Source: Flavobacterium indicum GPTSA100-9 = DSM 17447
Lineage (GTDB): Bacteria > Bacteroidota > Bacteroidia > Flavobacteriales > Flavobacteriaceae
Length of the DNA stretch: 64,000 bases
Assembly (NCBI RefSeq): GCF_000455605.1
Contig: NC_017025.1
Span: 1,302,001 to 1,366,000 of the forward strand
Direction of reading: 5' to 3'
How positions within the stretch are numbered: position 1 is the first letter of the stretch; every line of letters begins with the position of its first letter. The notes below the pieces were generated by a model. The model did not search any database, had not been told where the DNA came from, and saw only the letters and a list, made by a program, of their open reading frames with translations. The translations under genes and the position numbers were made by a program. Positions 18,901 to 27,751 of the stretch are shown here, piece by piece.

Positions 18901-19895
18901 TACGCATTTTAATAGTTGATGATTTACAGACAAAACGAGAAAAGATATTTAATACTATTCTTGATAATCACGATATACTTGAAAAAGACATTGTACAAGC
19001 TAAATGTGTCAAGGAAGCAAAGAAAATACTCTATCAAGAATATTTTGATTTAATGATATTAGATTTAGTTCTTCCAATTGAAGAAACTGGTGAAAGCAAT
19101 GCTAAAAATGCAACAGGATTTCTTAATGATATAGAAATGAATCCTTCTATTCATCCCCCTATACATATTGTTGGTATTTCTGGTTATAAAGATCAAGTAG
19201 AAGAACACCATCAGGACTTTAGTAAGAAGTTGTGGAATTTAATTGACTATGAAGAAAACTCATCTAATTGGGAAGACCAATTGAAATCAATTATTTTTCA
19301 CTTAGTTAAAATCAGACAACAGTTTATCAGTGCCTCATTTTCCAATCAATCTGACATAGTCATAGATTACCTTGAAAACAATTCCCTACCAAACACTTTA
19401 ATTGGTTTTAGTTGGAAGGAGATAGCAAATAATATTGCAACAATTGTTGAAAAATCTTTAGATGTCCCTAGCAAGTTTTCCAATGGAACTAAAGCAAAAA
19501 ATATTAATGTCGGATCTATAAAAATATCTAGCGAATACGATTTTCAAAATCTAACACACTTGGTCTTACGACCTTGGTTGCCAAGTCTTGAAGCGGAAAA
19601 CATTGCAGTTGTTTTTGATGGAAACACAAAAAATGCAGACTTTTCCATAAAAGGCAATTCCTTAATCGTTGAAGCAAAATATATTGACAGTACTGGAAAG
19701 AAAAACGATACTTTAAAGACTCTTGAAGGTCTAAAATCATTTTATAGTAACAACGCAAATGTCAAAGCGTTGTTGTTTTTGATACTTGTTGAAGATGGAG
19801 TTGAAATAGATAAGCACAAGATTGAAGCTGAATTTAGCCAACAAAGCAAAGAACCAATCGTTTGTATTAGAGTAATGAACAATAAATTAAAGTAA
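18897..19895 (+). CDS. Detocs DtcC-like effector: receiver fused to PD-(D/E)xK nuclease
   Basis: 332 aa. Residues 1-130 are a receiver: D8 D9, phosphoacceptor D56 in LMILDLVLP. A linker leads to a C-terminal domain with D248-x10-E259-A-K261 (ADFSIKGNSLIVEAKYI), the PD-(D/E)xK nuclease signature. Phosphorylation by the upstream kinase would switch on nucleic-acid cleavage. The best-known DtcC proteins carry an ATP-cleaving PNP domain instead, so this is a nuclease version. The receiver is certain, the nuclease fold likely, the target unknown. Confidence 0.8.
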   Translation: MIRILIVDDLQTKREKIFNTILDNHDILEKDIVQAKCVKEAKKILYQEYFDLMILDLVLPIEETGESNAKNATGFLNDIEMNPSIHPPIHIVGISGYKDQVEEHHQDFSKKLWNLIDYEENSSNWEDQLKSIIFHLVKIRQQFISASFSNQSDIVIDYLENNSLPNTLIGFSWKEIANNIATIVEKSLDVPSKFSNGTKAKNINVGSIKISSEYDFQNLTHLVLRPWLPSLEAENIAVVFDGNTKNADFSIKGNSLIVEAKYIDSTGKKNDTLKTLEGLKSFYSNNANVKALLFLILVEDGVEIDKHKIEAEFSQQSKEPIVCIRVMNNKLK

Positions 19896-20127
19896 TGCCA
19901 GCCCTCCAAAGTCATACACATTGGCAAGCCACACAAGCCAACACGCAAACCAAAGCTTGCCAAAGAGTATGCCTGTCCCACGCTGAAAAGAAAAAATTAA
20001 AAATCTCCTTCCCTTCTAAAATTTTTAAAAACGCCAACCCTCAAACCGACACAAAAACATTCGGACAGTTGGTTTCAAAACTCAATATTGACAAGGGTTG
20101 CGAGACACGGACGACAGGAACGCCAGC
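19896..20127. other. Non-coding right flank of the defence segment
   Basis: Higher GC than the array (CAAGCCACACAAGCCAACACGC), no supported gene. The open frames across it have no start context or domain. Its end, GCCAGCGCACAAC, is not complementary to the start of the segment, GTTATGCCCAAGC at 11703. Confidence 0.5.
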
Positions 20128-20351
20128 GCACAACAGCGGTAACTGTTGCACAACTACCATTTTGTAAAATATCCCGAAGCATCGGGACAAAAAACATAAA
20201 ATTCCTACCTCGTTTAAGCACTTTTAAGCGAGGTTTGTTTTTAGTAATAGAAAACTTGCTTGTTATTTAGAGCAACAAAGTATCTAACTTGCAAGCTTTT
20301 TATTATATTTGTTTACAAGACGGTGAAGTTTTTTACAGTCTAACTTTATGC
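20128..20351 (+). repeat. Cassette repeat A3, with mutated right core
   Basis: R'' GCACAAC (20128-20134). Extra TCCCGAAGCATCGGGA hairpin, terminator 20208-20233, -7 box TATATTTG 20304-20311. The right end reads CTAACTTTATGC instead of CTGACGTTATGC, so the GTT core has become TTT and this junction may be inactive. Confidence 0.82.
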
Positions 20352-20360
20352 TTAATTTTC

Positions 20361-21017
20361 ATGAAACAACTGCTAACCATCACGTTTTTATTCAGTTTTC
20401 TATTGACAGATGCTCAAATAGAAGTTGAATTTCATTTTAAAAACCAATGTGAATCAGCCGTTGCAAAAGACAGTATTTCATTTGAATTACAGAATTTGAC
20501 AACAAGTGAATCTTTCTATTCTGAATATTCAAAGGTTTTAATTCCTTCTCCTGGAAAATATGAATTGTTCGTGACAATCAGAAATGGAAAATATGAAAGA
20601 AGTTATGAAGAGAAAATGGAATTCCAAGATTCAAAAAAAGTAATTGACACTTTAGCTATTCCTAAAATATTATTTGAAACTGACAATGATTCCAAAACAA
20701 ATTATTCGAAATATTTGAAATGCGAAAAAGTTTGTAATGGATATGAAGTTGATTACTTTGAAAATGGAGAAAAAAAATTAGAAGGTTATTTCTCAAAAGG
20801 AAAAGCAATCTGGGAAACAGAATTTGAAAAAAATGGTTCATTTACAAAATACTACTATGACAAATTCGATAGATATACTAGAGTTGAGAGTTATGATTCT
20901 AAAGGAAAGTTGACAGAATATTATCTAAATTTTTATAAACGAAAAAACTGGATACAGAAAACATATGACGGAAGCGGAAAACTTATAAAAAGTGAAATAA
21001 AAACTTATATCCGTTAA
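20361..21017 (+). CDS. Secreted protein with MORN/YwqK-like repeats
   Basis: 218 aa. Signal peptide MKQLLTITFLFSFLLTDAQ, then an immunoglobulin-like region, then several repeats of the form YFENGEKKLEGYFSKGK / YDSKGKLTEYYLNFY typical of MORN/YwqK-type antitoxin-like proteins. The start at 20361 gives the signal peptide; the frame upstream lies in the repeat's UTR. The cassette ends are weak because the left core is mutated. Function unknown. Confidence 0.7.
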   Translation: MKQLLTITFLFSFLLTDAQIEVEFHFKNQCESAVAKDSISFELQNLTTSESFYSEYSKVLIPSPGKYELFVTIRNGKYERSYEEKMEFQDSKKVIDTLAIPKILFETDNDSKTNYSKYLKCEKVCNGYEVDYFENGEKKLEGYFSKGKAIWETEFEKNGSFTKYYYDKFDRYTRVESYDSKGKLTEYYLNFYKRKNWIQKTYDGSGKLIKSEIKTYIR

Positions 21018-21025
21018 AAAACTAG

Positions 21026-21243
21026 GTATAACACACGTAACTATTGTTCAACTACTATTTTTAAAATAAAAATTAAATTAACATAAATTTTCGACCTCGT
21101 TTAAGTACTTTTAAGCGAGGTTTGTTTTTTAAAGATGTAGATAAACTTGCTTGTTATTTAGAGCAACAAAGTATCTTATTTGCAAGCTTTTTATTATATT
21201 TGTTTACAAGACGGTGAAGTTTTTTTACAGTCTGACGTTGGCA
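21026..21243 (+). repeat. Cassette repeat A4
   Basis: R'' GTATAAC (21026-21032) to R' GTTGGCA (21237-21243). Terminator 21095-21120, -7 box TATATTTG 21195-21202. More diverged than most copies at the left end (ACACACGTAACTATTG). Confidence 0.83.
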
Positions 21244-21265
21244 GTAATTGTAAACCAAGCTATAT

Positions 21266-21862
21266 ATGAAAAAAATCTTTTTTATACTTTCAATAATTTC
21301 AAATTTGATATTTGTTTCTTGTAACCGAGATTTTAATTTAGAAACTAATAATGGAACAGAAAATACTAAACAAAAAATTATTGAAACTTTTGGCAGTAAA
21401 AAAAGAGTTCATTATTTAAAAATAAACACTTATTCATCTTTTTTCGAGCCAACATTAGTTTCAACTTTTCATGATGCGACAATATACTTTAAAGAAAATG
21501 ATAAAACTTATTCTCAAACCTTAGTGGAACAAAATTTGGAAAATCCACTAGAACAAAAACATTTACTAAAATTAAAAATTGAACCTGAAGTTTATAATAG
21601 TTTTGAAATTGGACAAATTAAGTTTGAAGATATACCAATTAAAGTTATTGAAGCAAAAAAAATGATTGAAAAACAAGAAAAGTTTACTTCATTGAGATTA
21701 GCAAATTGGGAAACTCATATTACAAAAAATAATAAAATCATTAATAGATTTAGAATTTTATGTAATTTAAAAAAACCAGAACTTGTTGTGTTTAGTTATG
21801 AAACTTATGATTTCATAATAGATGAAAATGGAAAACTAAAAAAAGTAGATTTTGGTAAATAA
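21266..21862 (+). CDS. Lipoprotein of unknown function
   Basis: 198 aa. A lipoprotein signal with lipobox FVSC (Cys 19) is followed by an acidic/basic mixed soluble domain. No family recognised. The unit has perfect 10-bp ends, GTTGGCAGTA at 21237 and TACTGCCAAC at 21870. Transcription is presumably from repeat A4 and stops at the hairpin in A5. Confidence 0.72.
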   Translation: MKKIFFILSIISNLIFVSCNRDFNLETNNGTENTKQKIIETFGSKKRVHYLKINTYSSFFEPTLVSTFHDATIYFKENDKTYSQTLVEQNLENPLEQKHLLKLKIEPEVYNSFEIGQIKFEDIPIKVIEAKKMIEKQEKFTSLRLANWETHITKNNKIINRFRILCNLKKPELVVFSYETYDFIIDENGKLKKVDFGK

Positions 21863-21872
21863 AAACAACTAC

Positions 21873-22081
21873 TGCCAACAGCGGTAATTGTTGCACAACT
21901 ACCATTTTTTAAAATATCCCGAAGCATCGGGACAAAAAAAATAAAATTACAACCTCGTTTAAGCCCTTTTAAGCGAGGTTTGTTTTTTAGTTATAGAATA
22001 TTAATAAGTATCTTACTTGCAAGCTTTTTACTATATTTGTTTTCATAGAAGGTGAAGTTTTTTCACAGTCTGACGTTGTGC
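21873..22081 (+). repeat. Cassette repeat A5
   Basis: R'' TGCCAAC (21873-21879) to R' GTTGTGC (22075-22081). TCCCGAAGCATCGGGA hairpin, terminator 21953-21978, -7 box TATATTTG 22032-22039. Confidence 0.88.
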
Positions 22082-22128
22082 GATATTTTGACCAAAAAAG
22101 GACGAATAAAAATCTTAAAAAAATTAAT

Positions 22129-22887
22129 ATGAAAAATCTATTTAGAATTTTTGCTTTGATGTTCATATTTGCAAGTTGTTCCAAAACTGAGGACGATACA
22201 AATGATCAGTGTACAGGAAACTGTACAATACTAAAAGGTAATTTTGTAACTTTAAATACTGAACCAGTACCAAATGTCAAAGTTTCGATGAAATATATTA
22301 AAAGTAATGAATTGGCATTTTATTCTCGAAAATTGGTTGATACAAAATCAGACCAAAATGGAAATTTCAACAGTAATTTTTTCATAAAAGACAATGAAAT
22401 TGGAAATACAGGAGGTTATTTCCATATTGATATTGACGACTCTAATATCGATGTGAATAAATATATCAGAACTAATAATTTAATAGGTAATACAACAACT
22501 GATATAGGATTTGCAATTTTTTCAATCACAAATAGAGATACAATTATTGACAAAACATTTTATATTCCAAAAAAAGCTTATATAAAAGTAAATTTAAACA
22601 ACTTTACACCTTTGCAATCTGACGATTATTTTGAAGTGCAAACATTATATCCATTTGGTCCTAAAATTGGAGTAAATACTTTTCTGAATTCAGAATATTC
22701 AACAGGTTTTAGTGGATATGGAAATTGGCGAGCAACTAACAATAATAATTTACTGAATGTATTCGTAGCAGAAGGAGAAAACAACGTAATAAGAATTTTA
22801 AGAAGAAAAAATGGTGTAAATACAAGTGAAGACATTTCAATATTCATTCCTCAAAATAATACAATAGAATTAACTTATGATTTTTAA
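22129..22887 (+). CDS. Lipoprotein with carboxypeptidase-regulatory-like domain
   Basis: 252 aa. Lipoprotein signal MKNLFRIFALMFIFASC (Cys 17). Residues about 35-90 (GNFVTLNTEPVPNVKVSMKY ... SDQNGNFNSNF) look like a carboxypeptidase-regulatory-like / surface beta-sandwich domain. The rest is beta-rich and unknown. The start at 22129 is chosen for the signal; the longer frame begins inside the repeat. The ends are perfectly complementary, GTTGTGCGAT at 22075 and ATCGCACAAC at 22895. Confidence 0.72.
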   Translation: MKNLFRIFALMFIFASCSKTEDDTNDQCTGNCTILKGNFVTLNTEPVPNVKVSMKYIKSNELAFYSRKLVDTKSDQNGNFNSNFFIKDNEIGNTGGYFHIDIDDSNIDVNKYIRTNNLIGNTTTDIGFAIFSITNRDTIIDKTFYIPKKAYIKVNLNNFTPLQSDDYFEVQTLYPFGPKIGVNTFLNSEYSTGFSGYGNWRATNNNNLLNVFVAEGENNVIRILRRKNGVNTSEDISIFIPQNNTIELTYDF

Positions 22888-22897
22888 AAAAAACATC

Positions 22898-23114
22898 GCA
22901 CAACAGCGTTAACTGTTGCACAACTAGACTTTTTTAAAAATAGTTTCAAAAACATAAAATTTCAACCTCGTTTAAGCACTTTTAAGCGAGGTTTGTTTTT
23001 TAAAATTGTAGATAAACTTGCTTGTTATTTAAAACAACAAAGTCTCTTACTTGCAAGCTTTTTACTATTTTTGTTTGGAAGTCGGTCAGGTTTTTTCATA
23101 GGCTGATATTGTAT
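22898..23114 (+). repeat. Cassette repeat A6, degenerate right core
   Basis: R'' GCACAAC (22898-22904). Third sub-type of left arm (CTAGACTTTTTT then TAGTTTCAAA), terminator 22966-22991, -7 box TATTTTTG 23066-23073. The right end is GCTGATATTGTAT instead of CTGACGTTGTAT, so the GTT is intact only as ATT. Confidence 0.8.
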
Positions 23115-23149
23115 ACTATTTTTCAGAACATCAACTTACAATACACATT

Positions 23150-23614
23150 TTGAATTGGATCATTAAAAGTACCCAAAAACTTTATTGCCACACCAACTTG
23201 AATAATCTATTAAATTCATGGATAGATATTTCTGAATTTAATTGGGTAATGTCTGACTTGGATGTAATTAATTTTTCAAAAGAAAAATTACCAATTGATT
23301 TCCGAGAAAATTATTCAATTGTTAGTCCGGAAAATTTCAAAAGAATAATTGAAACGGATATTCAAATCATTTGGGGTGTCATTTCTGCAGTTAGAAAAAG
23401 TGAAATACCAAAATTGGACAAAAAGTACTTTCCTCATGTTGAAGGAAATAATCAAGTTTGGGAAAATGACAAGTTTCAAGTGGAAAATGCAGTATTTGAA
23501 ATAACAGCTTGGGACAGTTCATATACGATAGTTAAATTTAAAGATTCTGAATTATCTAAAAAGTTCAAAGCAGCGTTTGATGAAGTTATAGAATTGGAAA
23601 AATTTAAAAGTTAA
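23150..23614 (+). CDS. Hypothetical soluble protein
   Basis: 154 aa, acidic, no signal or membrane segment (FNWVMSDLDVINFSKEKLPIDF; SELSKKFKAAFDEVIELE). No in-frame ATG precedes the conserved-looking start, so TTG at 23150 is assumed. The upstream in-frame stop is at 23105, within the repeat. Its size and charge recall single-domain immunity-type proteins but I cannot assign a family. The unit is followed by a decayed repeat. Confidence 0.6.
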   Translation: MNWIIKSTQKLYCHTNLNNLLNSWIDISEFNWVMSDLDVINFSKEKLPIDFRENYSIVSPENFKRIIETDIQIIWGVISAVRKSEIPKLDKKYFPHVEGNNQVWENDKFQVENAVFEITAWDSSYTIVKFKDSELSKKFKAAFDEVIELEKFKS

Positions 23615-23639
23615 AACACCGTTAAAGAGCCGAAGCCGT

Positions 23640-23830
23640 TGACCACCCACCAAAAAATAATTGATTATACTACTTCCAAAGAATCCTCTTTTAAAGCAAT
23701 TAAAAAGCGGTTTGTTTTTAATAGTATTACGTATACCTTTGAAATTGTGTAGCGTAAAAGAATGTTGTTAAGAAATTTACTTATATTTGTTTGTAGACTT
23801 TTGAAGTTTTTTCACCGGCTGTCGTTGTAC
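23640..23830 (+). repeat. Decayed cassette repeat A7
   Basis: Recognisable fragments only: CTTTTAAAGC ... GCGGTTTGTTTTT (terminator), TTATATTTGTTT near 23780, and GAAGTTTTTTCACCGGCTGTCGTTGTAC at the right end with an intact GTTGTAC core (23824-23830). The left AAC end is lost. Confidence 0.7.
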
Positions 23831-23849
23831 GTCATATTACAAAACTAAA

Positions 23850-24914
23850 ATGAACCAAAGAATAAAATTGAATTTTTTACTACTCTTATTGTCTCTTAAC
23901 GTTTCTTGTGTTGAAAATAAATCAACTGAAAAAGAACCAAATAAATCAGGGTTGCTTGCGATTTCAAAAACCGATACCTTGAAATTTACATCTGGAATAC
24001 GTGCTATCTTTCAAGACAGTAAAGGTAATTATTGGTTGGGAAGTCATAAAGAAGGCGTAAGTTTTTATGACGGAAACTCATTTGAATACTTTACTATAAA
24101 TGAAGGTTTATCTGATAATCAAATTCGTTCAATAGAAGAAGACGAGAATGGAAATATTTGGTTTGGAACTGCCAATGGAATAAGTGTATTCGATAAAGAG
24201 AAGTTTACTAATTATCCGTCTAAAACTAGTAATCCTTTATTGGATTGGCATAATACAAAAGGAAATTTGTGGTTTAATGCGGGTCCGGAAGAAGGAATTA
24301 ATCGTTTTGATGGAGTAAATATGAATTATTTGATTTTTCCAAAACCGCAAAATAAAAATCTTTATAATTCTTATGGTGTTACAGGTATTTCAAAAGACAA
24401 AGAGGGTAAGGTTTGGATTGCAACTTATGCAGCACTATTTTGTTATGATGGTAAAATGGTAACTATCTTTGATGCTCAAAAATTAAAGCTAAAGGATAAT
24501 GAACAATTGCATATAAGAAGTGTATTAGCCGATTCAAAAGGGCGAATTTGGATAGGGAATAATGGAATTGGCGTTTTGCTGATGGAAGATAATTCCATCT
24601 TTAATTTTTCAGAAAAAAATAATTTAATTCATCCTACTAGTACAAGAAGCGGTGGTAATAAATCACTACCAGGTACGCTTGAACATCCTTTTACTATTGA
24701 AGAAGATTCGGAAGGTAATATTTGGTTTGGAGATTTGTATACAGGTGCTTGGAAATATGACGGTAAAACGTTAACTAATTATACAATTAGCAACAATCCA
24801 TCTAAACCAATGATTTGGACTATTTATAAAGACAACAAAAACAACTTGCTTTTTGGAATGGCTGATGGAACTATTTTTAAATTTAATGGTGCAACATTTG
24901 AAAAGCAATTTTAA
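23850..24914 (+). CDS. Lipoprotein with two-component-regulator beta-propeller repeats
   Basis: 354 aa. Lipobox NVSC (Cys 20), then repeated blades with the signature of the regulator-propeller (Reg_prop) family: EDENGNIWFGTANGISVFDK, DSKGRIWIGNNGIGVLLM, EDSEGNIWFGDLYTGAWKYD. These domains usually form the sensory part of hybrid two-component proteins. Here the propeller is detached and membrane-anchored without a kinase. Ligand unknown. Confidence 0.85.
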   Translation: MNQRIKLNFLLLLLSLNVSCVENKSTEKEPNKSGLLAISKTDTLKFTSGIRAIFQDSKGNYWLGSHKEGVSFYDGNSFEYFTINEGLSDNQIRSIEEDENGNIWFGTANGISVFDKEKFTNYPSKTSNPLLDWHNTKGNLWFNAGPEEGINRFDGVNMNYLIFPKPQNKNLYNSYGVTGISKDKEGKVWIATYAALFCYDGKMVTIFDAQKLKLKDNEQLHIRSVLADSKGRIWIGNNGIGVLLMEDNSIFNFSEKNNLIHPTSTRSGGNKSLPGTLEHPFTIEEDSEGNIWFGDLYTGAWKYDGKTLTNYTISNNPSKPMIWTIYKDNKNNLLFGMADGTIFKFNGATFEKQF

Positions 24915-24989
24915 GCAATACTAATTCACAATAGTCGTGAGAGTTATACCGCCTTCATTTTATAAAATCATTCTACAAAACACTTAAAA

Positions 24990-25139
24990 TCTAACCGCTT
25001 TTACAATACTTTTAAGTGATAATTTTTTTATTAGTTAAACGATTAAGTTTAGAAATTAAATAGTATAATAAAATATTTTTGTGAATTTTTACTTATATTT
25101 GTTTAAAAGTTTATAAAGTTTTTTTATTCTAACAGTAGG
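24990..25139 (+). repeat. Decayed cassette repeat A8
   Basis: Weak similarity only: ACCGCTTTTACAATACTTTTAAGTGAT (terminator remnant), TTACTTATATTTGTTT near 25089-25104 and AAAGTTTATAAAGTTTTTTTATTCTAAC. It marks the right end of recognisable array 1. The TATATTTG box may still drive the next gene. Confidence 0.5.
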
Positions 25140-25190
25140 GGGTTAGGCTAATTGGACTTTTAAATTAAAATAACAAATTAATTAGTTATA

Positions 25191-26324
25191 ATGAAACAGC
25201 TCCATTTTTTTACGGTACTTTTTGCAATTCTTGTTGGATTTTCCGCCATTGCTCAGAAAAAATTACCAATTATCAAAGCGAATTCCACAAGCGTAGATAT
25301 TAAGGAAGATACTAACTTAAGAAAAAATGCTTGGCGAATTGTACCTGAAGAAAAACTAGATGTTTATACAACTTCTGCTAAAAAAGTTACTTTTTATACA
25401 GACATAGATTCTATTTCCTTTTCAATTGAACCGAATAAGCAATACGATTTTATTATTTTATTAAATGGTAAGGATTCTGCACGGACACAAATAAAATATA
25501 AACCTTCCCGATTAGACATATTGAAAGGCGCAGAAAAATACAATTATTCAGATAATCGTTTTATTCCTAAGTTTAACTATCAATCCAAACAAGACCCGAA
25601 TTTAATAAAAATTAGGAAAGACCTAAAGTTAGATTCTATTGCTGGAAAAGGAAATGAGCTTTCACAAATTTTTAATCTACTGCATTGGGTTCATAATCTT
25701 GTAAAACATGACGGTAGTTCTACTAATCCTACGTTAAAAAATGCAATAGATTTAATCAAAATTTGTAAAGTAGAACGTAGGGGAGTAAATTGTAGAATGT
25801 TGGCAACAATTTTAAATGAGTGTTACTTATCAATGGGAATAAATTCAAGATATGTAACTTGTATGCCTAAGGAAACCGAGTTTGACGATTGTCATGTTAT
25901 TACTATGGTTTATAGCAAAGATTTAAAAAAATGGATTTGGATTGATCCTACTTTTGATGCTTATGTTATGGATGAAAAAGGTAATTTATTAGGATTATTA
26001 GAGGTTAGGGAAAGACTTATAAAAGGACAACCATTAGTGCTTAATGCAGACGCTAATTGGAATAGGGAAATTTTGCAGTCCAAAGAAGATTATCTTGAAA
26101 ATTATATGGCTAAAAATTTGTACCGCTTCCAAACACCACTTATAAGTGAATACGATACAGAAACTTGGAAAAGCGGAAAAGTAGTAACCTATGTGGAACT
26201 ATTGCCATTGGATGGTATAGAACAAACACCACAGAAGTTAGAACAATTAAATAATTCAACAGGAGTAAAATTTGTGTATTATAAAACAAATAACCCAAAT
26301 CTTTTCTGGACAATCCCAGAATAA
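25191..26324 (+). CDS. Secreted transglutaminase-like protein
   Basis: 377 aa. Signal peptide MKQLHFFTVLFAILVGFSAIAQ. The core domain (about 155-265) has the triad order of transglutaminase-like cysteine proteases: C201 in RGVNCRML, H235 in DDCHVITM and D252 in IDPTFDAYV. It may be a peptidase or transamidase acting in the periplasm. The residues after 270 are unassigned. No cassette ends were found around it. Confidence 0.85.
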   Translation: MKQLHFFTVLFAILVGFSAIAQKKLPIIKANSTSVDIKEDTNLRKNAWRIVPEEKLDVYTTSAKKVTFYTDIDSISFSIEPNKQYDFIILLNGKDSARTQIKYKPSRLDILKGAEKYNYSDNRFIPKFNYQSKQDPNLIKIRKDLKLDSIAGKGNELSQIFNLLHWVHNLVKHDGSSTNPTLKNAIDLIKICKVERRGVNCRMLATILNECYLSMGINSRYVTCMPKETEFDDCHVITMVYSKDLKKWIWIDPTFDAYVMDEKGNLLGLLEVRERLIKGQPLVLNADANWNREILQSKEDYLENYMAKNLYRFQTPLISEYDTETWKSGKVVTYVELLPLDGIEQTPQKLEQLNNSTGVKFVYYKTNNPNLFWTIPE

Positions 26325-26663
26325 AAGTTTACTCAACAAAAAGGAAACTATTGTAGATATCCATTTATACAGAATAATTCCAAAAGCTTAGAAGTCAGGC
26401 TCTTTAAAACCGTTTTACTGACGGTTTTTTTGTTGTATTTGTTAAATAGAGGCTTGTTTTACAGATAAATAGGATGAGAATTTGCTTTTAAAATAGGGAC
26501 AATATAATATAGGAATTGAAGAATGTGTTATATATAAGGCATCTAGCATACTAATACAATGATTAAATAGATTAGTCAATACAAAATCCGTGTGTTTGAA
26601 AGGTTTTTATACAAGCGCATATAGTCTTTTTAAATGGTAGATTAAATTTTAACACTTCAACAA
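26325..26663. other. Intergenic, holds one terminator
   Basis: The hairpin AAAACCGT / ACGGTTTTTTT at 26406-26431 is a good intrinsic terminator for the upstream gene. The rest (26432-26663) shows no gene or repeat. Confidence 0.6.
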
Positions 26664-27464
26664 ATGAATAGAACTTGGATACTTCTTTTTATTTCAACAA
26701 TTTTCAATTTTATGCATGCGCAAACAATTGATACGTTAGTAACTGTTGGAAATCATAAATTACATTTTACTATTATTAAAGGGAAAGGAACTCCCATCCT
26801 TTTTGAATCAGGAAATGGTGACGATGGTAATGTTTGGCAATCAATAACAAACGAAATTTACAAAAAAACAAAAGCTACTATAATCAACTATGATAGGGCT
26901 GGTTTAGGCAAAAGTGAAATAGATACAACAAAAATTAGTTTCCAAAACGAAGTTAAAGATTTAGAAATTGCCTTAAAGAAATTAGGTTATTCAAAAAAAA
27001 TATACCTTGTTTGCCATTCTTTTGGAGGGTATTATGCTTCTTATTTTGCGTATAGAAATCCTAAAAAGGTTAAAGGTGTAGTTTGTGTTGATACAGCCAC
27101 CCCTTGTTTTTTTACTAAAAAATGGTCGGACGAATTTATTCAAACTATAAGTGAAGAAGATTGGAAAATGATTAAATACTATAAACCAGGTTTGTTTTAT
27201 GTTTTAAAAAATTTTTCACTTACGGCCGAATTCATGCAAGACAAGTTTTTAAATTCAACAACTCCTGTAACAATGATTAGGGCAGAAAATATACAGCCCA
27301 TGATTAGAGAAGATGAAAAAGAAAAGTGGTTAAATTGCTGTAAAGAATTTGGAACCATGCCTAATCATAATTTCGTAATTGCTACTAACGCTGACCATAA
27401 GGTTTGGGAAAAAAATCCAACAATCGTTATTGAAGAAATAGTAAAAATGTATAAAAAAATGTAA
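26664..27464 (+). CDS. Secreted alpha/beta hydrolase
   Basis: 266 aa. Signal peptide MNRTWILLFISTIFNFMHAQ. Alpha/beta-hydrolase fold: oxyanion region FESGNGDDGNVW (48-59), nucleophile elbow CHSFGG with S119, and the catalytic His in TNADHKVW near residue 248. The lid-like insertion lies around 150-200. Substrate not predictable. It stands alone between intergenic regions. Confidence 0.85.
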   Translation: MNRTWILLFISTIFNFMHAQTIDTLVTVGNHKLHFTIIKGKGTPILFESGNGDDGNVWQSITNEIYKKTKATIINYDRAGLGKSEIDTTKISFQNEVKDLEIALKKLGYSKKIYLVCHSFGGYYASYFAYRNPKKVKGVVCVDTATPCFFTKKWSDEFIQTISEEDWKMIKYYKPGLFYVLKNFSLTAEFMQDKFLNSTTPVTMIRAENIQPMIREDEKEKWLNCCKEFGTMPNHNFVIATNADHKVWEKNPTIVIEEIVKMYKKM

Positions 27465-27474
27465 GAAACATTAA

Positions 27475-27594
27475 TCAGATTCACAATCTCTAACAGCGAT
27501 AGGTTATGAAAGCAATTTTTTTGATCAAGCCCATTTCATCAAAGACGTTAAACGATTTACAGGTGAAACAAAAAAATGGAACCTGTTGAGGTAA
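27475..27594 (+). pseudogene. C-terminal remnant of an AraC-family regulator
   Basis: An open frame without a start codon encodes SDSQSLTAIGYESNFFDQAHFIKDVKRFTGETKKWNLLR. This matches the second helix-turn-helix of AraC/XylS proteins (IAxExGFxDQSHFxRxFKRxxGxTP). Only about 39 residues remain, starting just after an in-frame stop at 27472. The rest of the gene is missing, so this is a deletion scar. Confidence 0.75.
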
Positions 27595-27751
27595 AAAAAA
27601 AAGATTTTTTACAAGGCTATAGTTGTTAAAGGGTGCACCTTTGCAGTATTCCAATCATATAAAAGGGTATTGCAGCTATACGTTTGAAATAGCCTATTTT
27701 TTTTGGATAAAAAGACAAAACCATTTGAAAGTGTAACACTAAAAAAATAAA

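Larger units (their letters stand above)
10180..23114 (+). mobile_element. Cassette array 1 (integron-like, no integrase in window)
   Basis: Genes in one orientation separated by the conserved repeat. Cassettes at 10180-10796, 10998-11488, 21237-21879 and 22075-22904 have perfect 9-10 bp unit-specific inverted ends starting with GTT and ending in AAC. The 11703-20134 segment has non-matching ends and carries the restriction and Detocs-like genes. Decayed repeats continue to about 25140. This is cassette logic of the IntI/attC type, but the sites are longer than known attC sites. Confidence 0.75.

Noticed and set aside
19895..20270. Two plus-strand ORFs between the Detocs-like effector gene and repeat A3
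   Set aside because: They run into the repeat, have no domain, and the region looks like non-coding flank.
10764..22184. Minus-strand ORFs of 60-130 codons crossing cassette repeats (for example 10764-10946, 11453-11842, 21987-22184)
   Set aside because: They translate the conserved repeat on its reverse strand. The shared protein similarity reflects the repeat DNA, not a gene family.
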